A stretch of DNA of 64,000 nt from Streptomyces caniscabiei (lineage in GTDB: Bacteria; Actinomycetota; Actinomycetes; Streptomycetales; Streptomycetaceae): positions 248,001 to 312,000 of the forward strand of contig NZ_JABXWI010000005.1 of the NCBI RefSeq assembly GCF_014930365.1, read 5' to 3'. Within the stretch, counting starts at the first letter, position 1; each line of letters begins with the position of its first letter. Made by a program: the position numbers and the translations under genes. The notes under the pieces were generated by a model, which saw nothing but the letters and a program-made list of their open reading frames with translations, was not told the DNA's origin and made no database searches. Shown in pieces: positions 35,705 to 43,598 of this stretch.

Positions 35705-35730
35705 CGGTGTGCGGGTCCTCGACGCGGGCG

Positions 35731-36534
35731 CTACGGCTTGCGTGCCACCGCCCCGTACCCCGGGATGACCCCGTCGTCCTGGCCGGGGACCGGGTCGCCG
35801 AGTTCGGGGTGCCAGTGGTGGGGCACCTCGACGCCGGGGTCGACCATTTCGAGGCCGTCGAAGAAGCGGGTGAACTCCTCGCGGGAGCGCAGGGCCAGGG
35901 TGACGCCCGCGGCCCTGAGCTTCTCCGTCGCCGCCTTCGACTCCTCCGGCGTGAAGTCGGCGGTGGCGTGGGTGACGACCAGGTAGCTCCCGGAGGGCAG
36001 CTCGGACATCAACCGCTGGACCAGGGCGTGCGCGCCGTCCTCGTCGGAGACGAAGTGCAGCAGCGCGATCAGCGAGAGCGCCACGGGCCGGTCGAAGTCC
36101 AGGACCTTCTTGGCGCCCTCGACGACGGCGTGCGGGTCGCGCACGTCGGCCTGCAGATACTCGGTGCGCCCCTCCGGCGTACCACGCAGCAGGGCCGCCG
36201 CGTGGGCCAGCACGATCGGATCGTTGTCGCAGTAGACGACGCTCGTGTCGGGGGCGACCCGCTGGGCGATCTGGTGCAGGTTCGGCTCGGTCGGGATCCC
36301 GGTGCCGATGTCGAGGAACTGACGGACGCCATGCTCAGCGAGCCAGCGGGTGGAGCGGTGCATGAAGGCACGGTTGACCTGAGCCATCACCGGCACGCGG
36401 GGGTCGAGGGCCAGCATCTGCCGGCCCATGGCCTCGTCGACGGGGTAGTTGTCCTTGCCACCGAGGTACCAGTCGTACATCCGTGCGGGATGGGGTCTGC
36501 TCGTGTCGATCTCGACGGGGGGACGCCCGTTCAT
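35731..36534 (-). CDS. DUF574 (Methyltransf_19) SAM-dependent methyltransferase
   Basis: This 267-residue protein is of the Streptomyces-expanded DUF574 family. Signature N-terminus IDTSRPHPARMYDWYLGGKDNY, SAM motif I FLDIGTGIPTEPNLHQIAQ, motif II VVYCDNDPIVLAHAAALL, and YLQADVRDP for motif III are seen, with HWHPELGDPVPGQDDGVIPGYGAVARK at the end. These proteins are very abundant in streptomycetes, often beside DUF397/XRE pairs as here; natural substrates are mostly unknown. I chose ATG 36534 (GGAG 6 bases upstream) over ATG 36546. It is a separate unit from the DUF397 gene, about 90 bases apart on the same strand. Confidence 0.92.
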   Translation of the reverse strand: MNGRPPVEIDTSRPHPARMYDWYLGGKDNYPVDEAMGRQMLALDPRVPVMAQVNRAFMHRSTRWLAEHGVRQFLDIGTGIPTEPNLHQIAQRVAPDTSVVYCDNDPIVLAHAAALLRGTPEGRTEYLQADVRDPHAVVEGAKKVLDFDRPVALSLIALLHFVSDEDGAHALVQRLMSELPSGSYLVVTHATADFTPEESKAATEKLRAAGVTLALRSREEFTRFFDGLEMVDPGVEVPHHWHPELGDPVPGQDDGVIPGYGAVARKP

Positions 36535-36625
36535 GACGTACTCCATAAAATTCCGCAGCAGTAAGTGATCAATTCAGGGCCAACATAGGGGTACCGGCTG
36601 AGCAACAGGGAGGGCGCAACAGGCC

Positions 36626-36916
36626 TCAGGAGAGCAGGAAGTCGGCCACCCCCGCCTTGGCGCCCTGGATGAAGGCGTTCATCTCGTCGGGTGTGTAGAT
36701 CAGCGCCGGCCCGTCGGGGTCGGTGGACTGCCGTACGGCGATCCGGCCGTCGGCGAGCTTCATGGCCTCCAGGCAGTTCCCTCCGTTGCCTCCGCTCCAG
36801 GGCTTGTGCCAGCCCTCGCTGCCCAACTCCCGCGCGGGCATGCCGTTGTAGACGCGCAGGTGCGACTGCGTGCGTGTGCGCGCCTGGGACTGCGACTGCG
36901 ACTTGATGAGTTCCAT
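36626..36916 (-). CDS. DUF397-domain small protein
   Basis: This 96-residue protein of the DUF397 family accompanies XRE/DUF5753 regulators throughout Streptomyces. Some pairs behave as toxin-antitoxin-like or developmental switches (WhiJ/BldB-related systems). The domain begins at about residue 35 (EGWHKPWSGGNGGNCLEAM) and continues IAVRQSTDPDGPALIYTPDEMNAFIQGAKAG, the usual C-terminal half. The N-terminal 30 residues are atypical: a Ser/Gln/Arg repeat (KSQSQSQARTRTQSH) absent from most members. The gene follows the regulator by 9 bases in the same transcript. Confidence 0.92.
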   Translation of the reverse strand: MELIKSQSQSQARTRTQSHLRVYNGMPARELGSEGWHKPWSGGNGGNCLEAMKLADGRIAVRQSTDPDGPALIYTPDEMNAFIQGAKAGVADFLLS

Positions 36917-36925
36917 TCGGTGTCT

Positions 36926-37786
36926 TCAGAGCTCCTCGCGGAGATCCCAGAGGATCCCCTTCGTGCGTTGTGCCGTGGCGGCCTGCGCCGCCATGCGGTC
37001 CATGACCTCGAGGTGGGTCGCCACCTCTGAGCGGTCGTCCAGGTAGACGGCGCCGGTCAGGTACTCGCTGTAGACCATGTCCGGAAGCTCCGGCATGGCG
37101 AAACGGAACAGGACGAACGGCCCGTACGTACCGGGGTGCGGTCCTGTGTCGAACGTGGCGACCTGCAGCGTCACATGGGACAGCTCCATCGCCTCCAGCA
37201 GTCGGTCGATCTGGGCGCGCATGACCGCCGGTCCGCCGACGGGGCGGCGCAGGGCGGTCTCGTCCATCACGAACCACAACCAGGGCGCCCCCTCCCGGGT
37301 GAGCAGTTCCTGTCGTTGCATGCGCAGGTCGACATGGCGCTCTATGTCCTCGGGCTTGGTCTGGCCGATGGCGCCCGAGGTCATGACGGAACGCGCGTAG
37401 TCCTCGGTCTGCAGCAGGCCGGGGACGAAGTGGGGGTCGTAGCCGCGGATCAGGGAGGCCGCGCCCTCCAGGCTGACGTACATGGAGAACCAGCCCGGCA
37501 GGATGTCGTGGTAGCGCTGCCACCAGCCGGGTTTGTTGGCCTCCTCGGCGAGCCGGACGAAGGTCTCCGCCTCCTCGTCGCCGACTCCGTACTCCTTCAG
37601 CAGGAGCTGGAGATAGGGAATCTTGAGGGCGACCTCGGCGGTCTCCATACGGCGGACCGTGGCGGCGGTGACGTGCAGGACACGTGCGGCGTCCTCGCGT
37701 CTGATGCCCGCGCGCTCGCGCAGGTCCAGCAGACGCCGGCCGAGCACGACCTGCCCGACCGTCGGCGCGGACCGCGGCTCGCTCAT
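36926..37786 (-). CDS. XRE-family regulator with DUF5753 (WhiJ-like)
   Basis: This 286-residue DNA-binding regulator has an N-terminal helix-turn-helix (about 10-65, LGRRLLDLRERAGIRREDAARVLHV TAATVRRMETAEV). A DUF5753 domain follows (about 95-280), with YVSLEGAASLIRGYDPHFVPGLLQTEDYAR and MPELPDMVYSEYLTGAVYLDD. The next gene downstream encodes a DUF397 protein, the standard partner. Such regulators, for example WhiJ, repress development until relieved by the small partner. The upstream region carries a pair of 17-bp direct repeats (37903-37938) suitable for autoregulation. ATG 37786 follows GAGGGGCGAG. Confidence 0.93.
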   Translation of the reverse strand: MSEPRSAPTVGQVVLGRRLLDLRERAGIRREDAARVLHVTAATVRRMETAEVALKIPYLQLLLKEYGVGDEEAETFVRLAEEANKPGWWQRYHDILPGWFSMYVSLEGAASLIRGYDPHFVPGLLQTEDYARSVMTSGAIGQTKPEDIERHVDLRMQRQELLTREGAPWLWFVMDETALRRPVGGPAVMRAQIDRLLEAMELSHVTLQVATFDTGPHPGTYGPFVLFRFAMPELPDMVYSEYLTGAVYLDDRSEVATHLEVMDRMAAQAATAQRTKGILWDLREEL

Positions 37787-37902
37787 CTCGCCCCTCTTCC
37801 CTGTGACCCTGCGCTGACCTGCGTCGATGTGCGGCCCGTCCCGGTGCCGACAGCCTTGCGGCGCCGTTCGGAGGCCTCACTCGCCGCGCTTGTCCGTGTA
37901 CA

Positions 37903-37938
37903 CATACGAACACTGTGCGTGCATACGAACGTTGTGCG
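37903..37938. promoter_or_regulatory. Tandem 17-bp direct repeats upstream of the XRE gene (candidate operator)
   Basis: CATACGAACACTGTGCG (37903-37919) and CATACGAACGTTGTGCG (37922-37938) match at 15 of 17 positions with a 19-bp period, about two helical turns. They lie about 120 bases upstream of the XRE regulator start and 135 bases before the divergent ATPase gene. Confidence 0.6.
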
Positions 37939-38011
37939 AGGGATTTCCAACTGGCGCCGCTACACGTGCTGTTGCGTGCAGTGTGCCACGACCGTTCAGA
38001 GAGTCATACGG

Positions 38012-38047
38012 CACTCTGCAATTTTCAGAGTGACACTTGCCAAGTGT
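38012..38047. promoter_or_regulatory. Two adjacent perfect inverted repeats upstream of the anti-sigma-type ATPase gene
   Basis: CACTCTG-N7-CAGAGTG (38012-38032) is followed immediately by ACACTT-GCC-AAGTGT (38033-38047). GATAGT, a possible -10, begins 13 bases later (38060-38065) and sits 7 bases before GTG 38073, so proteins bound here would cover the -35 region. Confidence 0.6.
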
Positions 38048-38072
38048 TCACGGCGGGGCGATAGTGGCAAGC

Positions 38073-38960
38073 GTGATTCCGCCCCCTGCGCCGTTAGGAA
38101 CAGACGCCGCCGGTGACCGTGTCGGTCCCGGGACGGCCGCCGGGGCGCGCCCCGAGACAGTCACCGAGCGCCGGTTCCGGTTCGAGCTGGCCGCGCACCC
38201 GGGTGCCGTGGCCCAGGCCCGGCGCGTGACCCGTGACCAGCTCACCGGCTGGGCCCTGTGCGAGGACACCTGCGACACGGCCGCCCTGGTCGTGTCCGAG
38301 CTGGTGACCAACGCGATCGTGCACACCGCGAGCACCCAGATCGTCTGCGAGCTGCATGACGTCGACGACCTGGTGCGGATAGCGGTACGGGACGAGGGCT
38401 GTGCTCCCGGCGAGCCGCAGCCCTCACCGCAGCGGCCCGAGGAGGAACACGGCCGGGGACTGCTCCTCATAGAGTCCCTCTGCCGATCCTGGGGGGCGCA
38501 GCCGGTCGGTCTGGGCCTCCTGGTGTGGGCGGACGTGCCGCGCGGACTCCTCGCCTCCACGGCCCCGGCGATCCCGCCGCAGACCGTCGCGGCCGACGCG
38601 CCCGAGACGGTCGCCGACCTCACCCTGGGTACGGGCCGGGGTACGGACACGGCGGCCCGGTCCGATCTGGGCTGGGGTGCGAAGAAGCCGCCGTCGGAGG
38701 ACCGGGACGGTGAGGTGGAGGCCTTCCGCCTCACGAGCGTCCAAGGCCGCACGAGCGTCCCGGGCCTCGCGACTGTCGAGAGCCTCGCCGGCGTCCAGGG
38801 CCTCACGAACGTCCAGGGCCTCACGAACGTCGAGAGCCTCAAGGGCGTCGACGGCCGCCGCGCCGGTGCCGATGCCGGGTACCGCACGGGTTTCGAATGT
38901 CGTACGGAAGTCGGAGTCCGGCCGCAGGTCGGCCGGCGGACGGGGGCCGAATGGGTGTGA
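38073..38960 (+). CDS. HATPase_c-type ATP-binding regulator (anti-sigma-factor / RsbW-like) with repetitive tail
   Basis: The 295-residue protein has a histidine-kinase-like ATPase domain (about 30-165). The N-box is LVVSELVTNAIVHT, the G1 box VRDEGCAPGEP, and the G2-type block HGRGLLLIESLCRSWG follows. These are the hallmarks of the small Streptomyces anti-sigma or regulatory ATPases that phosphorylate or sequester partners. The C-terminal 130 residues are low complexity and include seven or eight degenerate repeats of T(N/S)VQGL / VESLAGV. GTG 38073 is chosen for its -10-like GATAGT at 7 bases; GTG 38064 is an alternative. It is divergent from the XRE/DUF397 pair, an arrangement seen often in the genus. 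Confidence 0.88.
   Translation: MIPPPAPLGTDAAGDRVGPGTAAGARPETVTERRFRFELAAHPGAVAQARRVTRDQLTGWALCEDTCDTAALVVSELVTNAIVHTASTQIVCELHDVDDLVRIAVRDEGCAPGEPQPSPQRPEEEHGRGLLLIESLCRSWGAQPVGLGLLVWADVPRGLLASTAPAIPPQTVAADAPETVADLTLGTGRGTDTAARSDLGWGAKKPPSEDRDGEVEAFRLTSVQGRTSVPGLATVESLAGVQGLTNVQGLTNVESLKGVDGRRAGADAGYRTGFECRTEVGVRPQVGRRTGAEWV
38740..38855 (+). repeat. Coding minisatellite in the C-terminal tail of the ATPase gene
   Basis: An 18-base unit resembling ACGAACGTCCAGGGCCTC is repeated six to seven times with drift; two adjacent copies are identical (CTCACGAACGTCCAGGGC then CTCACGAACGTCGAGAGC). The unit length keeps the reading frame and encodes the TNVQGL-type hexapeptides. Confidence 0.75.
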
Positions 38961-39418
38961 GCGCGTCGATCGGTCCCCCTCGGCCCCCTGGTGGGGGCAG
39001 AGTGGCCCGCGTGGTGAGCCTCGACACCCTGACCCGACTGCGCCGCGCCCAGCGTTCCGCCGCGCCGCCCCGCCCCATTCCCCTGCCCGAGGGCATGACC
39101 GCGCCCATGGGATGCGACGCCGTCGCCGTCCCCGCGCGCTTCGGGCCGATGGTCCTGCCCCGGCTGCCCCGGGTGGGCTGTGTCTACGCCGACCGGGCGC
39201 ACTGGTGGTGGATCGTGCCGTCCGACTCCGACTACGCGCTGGAGTGGCCGTCGCCGGTGCGCTACACCACCGGCGCGCTCGTCTCCGACGGTGCGGCCGC
39301 TCCCGGGCTCATCCTCAGGCCCGAGGGGACGATTCCCTATACGCCGCCGATACCGCTGTATCTGGCGCTGTGCCGGGTGACGGGGACGACGCCCACGTGG
39401 TCGCGGATGACCGCGTAG
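38951..39418 (+). CDS. Conserved hypothetical protein, Trp-rich core
   Basis: Up to 155 residues, overlapping the ATPase gene stop by 10 bases if ATG 38951 is used; GTG 39002 or 39014 (VVSLDTLTRLRRAQRSA) are shorter starts. The part that looks constrained is ADRAHWWWIVPSDSDYALEW, followed by PSPVRYTTGALV and GLILRPEGTIPYTPPIPLYL; there is no membrane segment or recognised domain. It probably belongs to the same operon as the ATPase. I do not recognise a characterised family; homologues next to such ATPases are expected in other streptomycetes. Confidence 0.7.
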   Translation: MGVSASIGPPRPPGGGRVARVVSLDTLTRLRRAQRSAAPPRPIPLPEGMTAPMGCDAVAVPARFGPMVLPRLPRVGCVYADRAHWWWIVPSDSDYALEWPSPVRYTTGALVSDGAAAPGLILRPEGTIPYTPPIPLYLALCRVTGTTPTWSRMTA

Positions 39419-39708
39419 GGCTCCGCGCAGGGCTCCGCCGGTTGGGCCGTTCCCGGTAGGGGCTGCGCCCCTGTGCGCGTTCGGTTCAGGTGGGATCCGT
39501 CTCATGTGCGGCTGCCCGGTTGTGGGGGCCGGCCGCGCAGTTCCCCGCGCCCCTGACGGGCCTGCGGCCCTTCAGGGGGATCCCGAAGGCGCTTCCCCGC
39601 GCGCCCCTTGTGCTCCGGGTGGGTCGTGGTGGCACCGTCGTGCGCCCTGGTCGGGAGCGGAGGGCACCGGGATAGTGGCCGTCTGCGACGACTCGGGGGA
39701 GGCCGTGA
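39419..39708. repeat. Intergenic palindrome-rich segment of the type scattered in Streptomyces genomes
   Basis: AGGGGC-TGC-GCCCCT (39458-39472) is followed by CGCGCAGTTCCCCGCGCCCC, a sequence very common between Streptomyces genes. Next comes a 13-bp stem with one mismatch (39550-39578: CCCCTGA.GGGCC-TGC-GGCCC.TCAGGGG). They can terminate the upstream operon. The rest holds the promoter and Shine-Dalgarno (GGGGGAGG) of the exporter gene. No gene is seen. Confidence 0.65.
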
Positions 39709-41712
39709 GTGGGGAAGGCACGTGACGGGGGCAAGCCGGAGACATCCGAGTCGGAGACGCTGCTCTTCGGGGGGCCGCTGCGGTACGACATGGGCTGGTC
39801 GCAGCACGCCAACGCCTTTCTGGAGCTGAACTTCCGCGCGATGGTGCGTCGGCTGCCGTCGCTGCTCGCGTCGAGCTTCCGGCTGGCCTGGCAGGCGGAC
39901 CGGCGGGCCGCCCGGACCGTGCTGGCCGCCGAGACGGGCCGCGGCCTCGCCCAGGCGGTGAGCCTGCTCGCGGTGAACATGATCCTGGCCCGGCTGATGG
40001 CCGACGGCACGGTCGAGGAGCGGCTGCGGGAAGCGGTCCCCGCGCTCGTCACCATCGCCGCCGTCATGCTGGTGGCGACGCTGCTGCGGGCCGCGTCGAC
40101 GTACGCCACGGGCCGGCTGGAACCGAAGGTGGAGCGGGTCGCGACCGAGCTGTACCTGGAGCGGGCGGCGGCCGTGGAGCTGTCCGCGATCGAGGACGAC
40201 GGCTTCCACAAGCTGCTGGACACCGCGAAGTACGGCGCCCAGTCGGCCCGCCGGATGATCAGCTACTCGGCGCGGGTGGTCAACGCGCTGATCTCGCTGA
40301 TCGCGGCGGCCGGTGTGCTGACCGTGCTGCACCCGGCCCTGCTGCCGCTGCTGGTCACGATGACCCTGCCGAGCGCCTGGAGCTCCCTGACGATCGCCCG
40401 CCGCCGCTACACGTCGTTCCACGCCTGGGTGCAGCACGCCCGGGCGGGCTATCTGATCGGCTCGCTGCTGATCGAGCCGGAGGCGGCCCCGGAGATCCGG
40501 GTGCACGGCGTCGGCCCCTTCCTGCTGCGCCACTACCGGTCGATGTCGGAGACCGCGGAGGCCGAGCAGGCCCGGCTGGCCCGGCTGGCGGCCCGTACGG
40601 GCCTGTACGCGGCCCTCTGGACCGGGCTGGCCACCGTGGCGACGTACGCGACGCTGGGCGGTCTGCTGCTCGGCGGTGCCATGGCGCTGTCCGTCGCGGG
40701 TACGGCGGTGATCGCGATCCGCACCGGCTCAGCGAGCCTCGACACGCTGGTCCTGGAGGTGAACTCGCTGCACGAGGAGGCCCTCTTCGTGGGCGACATG
40801 CAGCGGCTCTACGTCGAGGCCGCGAGGCGCGCGATCCCGGAGGGCGGTGACCCGCTGCCCGAAGACCCGCGGGAGATCCGGGTGGAGAACGTGACCTTCG
40901 CCTACCCGGGCAAGGCCGGCCGGCCCGCGCTCAAGGACGTCACCCTGACCGTGCCGATCGGCAAGATCGTGGCCCTCGTCGGGGAGAACGGCTCGGGCAA
41001 GACGACCCTGGTCAAGCTGCTCGCCGGGCTGTACGCCCCGGACCAGGGCAAGATCATGTGGGACGGTGTGGACGCGGCGGGCGCCGACCGGCGGCAGCTC
41101 GCCGAGCGCATCGCGATGGTCGCGCAGGACTTCAAGCGGTGGCCCTTCACCGCCCGCGTGAACATGGCGATCGGCCGCCCGTCGGCCCCGATGACGCAGG
41201 AGCGGCTCGCCGCGTCCGTCGCGGAGGCCGGGGCGCAGGACGTGATGGACGATCTGCCGCGCGGCCTCGACACGCTCCTGGGCAAGGGGTTCAGCGGCGG
41301 GCACGAGCTGTCGGGCGGGCAGTGGCAGCGCCTGGGCATCGCGCGGGCCGCGTACCGGCGCGGGCACATCCTCATCGTGGACGAGCCGACCGCCGCCCTG
41401 GACGCGCGTGCCGAGCTGGAGGTCTTCGAGAAGATCCGCGCGCTGGCGGGCACCGGGCAGACGGTCGTCCTGATCACCCACCGGCTGGCCTCGGTCCGCC
41501 ACGCCGACCTGGTGCACGTCCTGGACCAGGGGCGCCTGGTGGAGTCCGGCACCCCGGACGAGCTGCTTGCCACCGGCGGGGTCTACGCCGAGCTGTACTC
41601 GCTCCAGGCGGAGCAGTTCGCGGTGCGGGCGCCTGCCGAGCAGACGGCCAGGGCCGACATGCCCGCCGAGCAGACGGCCGCCGCGAGGCTTCCCGCGCCG
41701 AAGGCGGGGTGA
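39709..41712 (+). CDS. ABC exporter, fused permease-ATPase (MsbA/bacteriocin-exporter type half-transporter)
   Basis: This 667-residue half-transporter has an ABC transmembrane region (about 60-370; spans include AVSLLAVNMILARLM, LVTIAAVMLVATLLRAAS, ALISLIAAAGVLTVLHPALLPLLV, LATVATYATLGGLLLGGAMALSV). The C-terminal ATPase (about 385-640) has Walker A VGENGSGKTTL, Q-loop VAQDFKRWPF, signature HELSGGQWQRLGIARA, Walker B ILIVDEPTAALD and ITHRLASVRHAD. It should act as a homodimer because no partner gene is nearby. The DFKRWPFTARVN Q-loop is typical of a Streptomyces subgroup linked to peptide or natural-product export. GTG 39709 follows GGGGGAGG. A short Ala/Pro tail with two near-repeats of PAEQTA ends the protein. 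Confidence 0.92.
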   Translation: MGKARDGGKPETSESETLLFGGPLRYDMGWSQHANAFLELNFRAMVRRLPSLLASSFRLAWQADRRAARTVLAAETGRGLAQAVSLLAVNMILARLMADGTVEERLREAVPALVTIAAVMLVATLLRAASTYATGRLEPKVERVATELYLERAAAVELSAIEDDGFHKLLDTAKYGAQSARRMISYSARVVNALISLIAAAGVLTVLHPALLPLLVTMTLPSAWSSLTIARRRYTSFHAWVQHARAGYLIGSLLIEPEAAPEIRVHGVGPFLLRHYRSMSETAEAEQARLARLAARTGLYAALWTGLATVATYATLGGLLLGGAMALSVAGTAVIAIRTGSASLDTLVLEVNSLHEEALFVGDMQRLYVEAARRAIPEGGDPLPEDPREIRVENVTFAYPGKAGRPALKDVTLTVPIGKIVALVGENGSGKTTLVKLLAGLYAPDQGKIMWDGVDAAGADRRQLAERIAMVAQDFKRWPFTARVNMAIGRPSAPMTQERLAASVAEAGAQDVMDDLPRGLDTLLGKGFSGGHELSGGQWQRLGIARAAYRRGHILIVDEPTAALDARAELEVFEKIRALAGTGQTVVLITHRLASVRHADLVHVLDQGRLVESGTPDELLATGGVYAELYSLQAEQFAVRAPAEQTARADMPAEQTAAARLPAPKAG

Positions 41713-41715
41713 CGG

Positions 41716-41901
41716 TCAGGCCGACGCGGTCGCGGCGGTCTCGGCGCCGCGCACGATGACCAGGAACATGTCCGTCGCGATGTCCATCACGACCTCGGCC
41801 TGCTGCCCCTCGAGGCGCGCCGCGTGCGCCAACTCCTCCGCCGGCCACGAGCCGCGCGGCCCACCGGCGGGAAAGCGCCCCAGCACCGTTCGCCCGTTCA
41901 C
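41716..41901 (-). CDS. Small hypothetical protein (61 aa)
   Basis: This GTG-started ORF has a well-placed GGAGG (6-base gap) and Streptomyces-like codon bias. The sequence includes RFPAGGPRGSWPAEELAHAARL and a hydrophobic VVMDIATDMFLVIV stretch that could be one beta strand or a short amphipathic helix. It is convergent with the ABC exporter, ending 3 bases beyond that stop codon. I recognise no family. It could be a real conserved small protein or chance; the Shine-Dalgarno and the following 225-base promoter-like region favour real. Confidence 0.55.
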   Translation of the reverse strand: MNGRTVLGRFPAGGPRGSWPAEELAHAARLEGQQAEVVMDIATDMFLVIVRGAETAATASA

Positions 41902-42017
41902 CCTGCACCTCCATGTCGCGCTGCACCCGCGAGCCCGTAGCCCGCGGCTAGTCAGCTCGTAGATTTAAACGCCAACCATGGGGTGAACGGCTCGCGAAGT
42001 GACGGTACTGAGACGTA

Positions 42018-42034
42018 GTTGACACGAGGTCAAC
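42018..42034. promoter_or_regulatory. Inverted repeat GTTGAC-N5-GTCAAC
   Basis: A perfect 6-bp inverted repeat 117 bases upstream of the 61-aa ORF; its arms read TTGAC on both strands, so it may be an operator or a pair of -35-like hexamers. A second palindrome, CCGGTG-A-CACCGG, is at 42071-42083. No regulator was matched. Confidence 0.4.
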
Positions 42035-42127
42035 GAAGGATCGTGAGACACCTCTCAGAAACCACACATTCCGGTGACACCGGGTGCCCACACTTGCACT
42101 ATTTGTCACTCGGGCGGGACGCGTCGG

Positions 42128-43537
42128 CTATTCGGGCGGCTTGTCGTAGTCCTGGATCCGGCCGCCGTGGCCGCGGTCGGTGAGCGCGGCCAGGCGGCCG
42201 GTCATCTCCCGCACCGTCGCCCGCACGTCGACGGTGAGCAGCTCACGGTCACGCATGAGGACGCGGCCGTCGACGATCGTGGTGGTCACGTCGGCGGAGC
42301 GGGCGCTGTGCACGAGGGTGGCGGCGAGGTCGTGCACGGGCTGGGTGTGCGGGCCGCCGAGGTCGACCAGGACGATGTCGGCACGCCGGCCGGGGGCGAG
42401 GCTGCCGACGGCATCCCCCAGTCCCACGGCCCGGGCGCTCTGGAGCGTGGCGTGGTGCAGGGCCTGGCGGGAGGTCAGCCAGCGCGGGTCGCCCTCGGTG
42501 GACTTCTGCACCAGCGCGGTGAGGGCCATGGCCTCCCACACGTCGAGCGAGTTGTTGGAGGCGGCCCCGTCCGTGGCGAGCCCGACGGGGATCCCGAGGC
42601 GGCGCAGGGCGCGGACCGGGGTCGTGGGCCAGGCGAACTTGAGATAGCCGCGGGGTGCGCTCGCGACGGCCACCGGTCCCGTCGCCCGCTCCAGGACCGG
42701 CAGGTCGCGCTCGACGATCCCGGTGCCGTGCGCGATGAGGACGCCCGCGGGGAGGCCTAGCAGTCCGGTGCGTTCCAGGACCTCGACGGGGGTGACACCG
42801 TGCCGGGCCAGGCTGTTGTCGGTCTGGTCGCGGCTCTCCGCGGCGTGCAGGTGCACCGGGAGGCCGTGGTCGCGGGCGAGTGCGGCGGTCGCGGCGAGGT
42901 CGGCGTCGTCGACGGTGTAGGGGGCGTGCGGAGCGAGGGCGGTGGTGATGCGCCCGCCGGCCGCGCCCCGGTGCCGCAGCGCGAACTCCAGGGACTTCTC
43001 GCGGCCTTCGGGCCCCTGCGAGGAGAAGAAGGCCTGGCCCAGATGGGCCCGCAGTCCGGTCTCCTCGACCACGGCGGCGACGGTGTCCATCGCGAAGTAG
43101 TGGTCGGCGAAGCAGGTCACCCCGCCGCGGATCATCTCCGCGCACGCCAGCCGGGCCCCCAGCTCGACGTCCCGCGCCGTCAGGTTGGACTCGACGGGCC
43201 AGATGACGTCGTTGAACCACTCCTGTGCCGGCATGTCCTCCGCGATACCGCGCAGCGCCACCATGGGCGCGTGCGTATGGCAGTTGACGAGCCCCGGCAT
43301 GGCGATCTGGCCCCGCGCGTCGATCCGTTCCGCGGTGGGCACGGGGGCCGTCTCCTCCGCCGGTCCGATGCCGGCGATCACCCCCTCCCGTACGACGATC
43401 GCGGCGTCCTCCAGGAACGCGATCCCCTCGTGCTCGTCGTGGACGAGGGCGGTGCAGCCGGTGATGACGAGATCGGCGGGCGACGGGGGCACGGGGGAAG
43501 GGAGTGAAGGCGGCGCATGCGGCGGAGGCGGCGTCAT
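42128..43537 (-). CDS. Amidohydrolase of the SAH/MTA deaminase (ATZ/TRZ) type
   Basis: This 469-residue metal-dependent deaminase of the cytosine-deaminase-like branch shows the metal-binding set LVNCHTHAPMVALRG (about 90-104), PVHLHAAESRDQTDNS (about 223-238), IAHGTGI with His (about 265), and Asp in LATDGAASNNSLD (about 310). The combination EWFNDVIWPVE and AASNNSLD fits 5-methylthioadenosine/S-adenosylhomocysteine deaminases, but chlorohydrolase- or guanine-type substrates remain possible. ATG 43537 has TACCGT 6 bases upstream (leaderless). The N-terminus carries a Pro/Ser/His-rich extension before the domain. It is divergent from nothing: the upstream neighbour runs in the same direction. 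Confidence 0.88.
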   Translation of the reverse strand: MTPPPPHAPPSLPSPVPPSPADLVITGCTALVHDEHEGIAFLEDAAIVVREGVIAGIGPAEETAPVPTAERIDARGQIAMPGLVNCHTHAPMVALRGIAEDMPAQEWFNDVIWPVESNLTARDVELGARLACAEMIRGGVTCFADHYFAMDTVAAVVEETGLRAHLGQAFFSSQGPEGREKSLEFALRHRGAAGGRITTALAPHAPYTVDDADLAATAALARDHGLPVHLHAAESRDQTDNSLARHGVTPVEVLERTGLLGLPAGVLIAHGTGIVERDLPVLERATGPVAVASAPRGYLKFAWPTTPVRALRRLGIPVGLATDGAASNNSLDVWEAMALTALVQKSTEGDPRWLTSRQALHHATLQSARAVGLGDAVGSLAPGRRADIVLVDLGGPHTQPVHDLAATLVHSARSADVTTTIVDGRVLMRDRELLTVDVRATVREMTGRLAALTDRGHGGRIQDYDKPPE

Positions 43538-43598
43538 GTCGTCACGGTACGACCGGGGCACGCTCGGGAGGGGGTGACTCGGACATCCGGTGGCGCCG

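Noticed and set aside
38012..38047. Symmetrical sites as an actinobacterial LexA/SOS box
   Set aside because: They do not match the CGAAC-N4-GTTCG type consensus; only a CGAAC half is found in the direct repeats at 37903-37938.
39419..39708. Possible small genes before the ABC exporter
   Set aside because: Several overlapping frames exist, but the region consists of palindromes common between Streptomyces genes.
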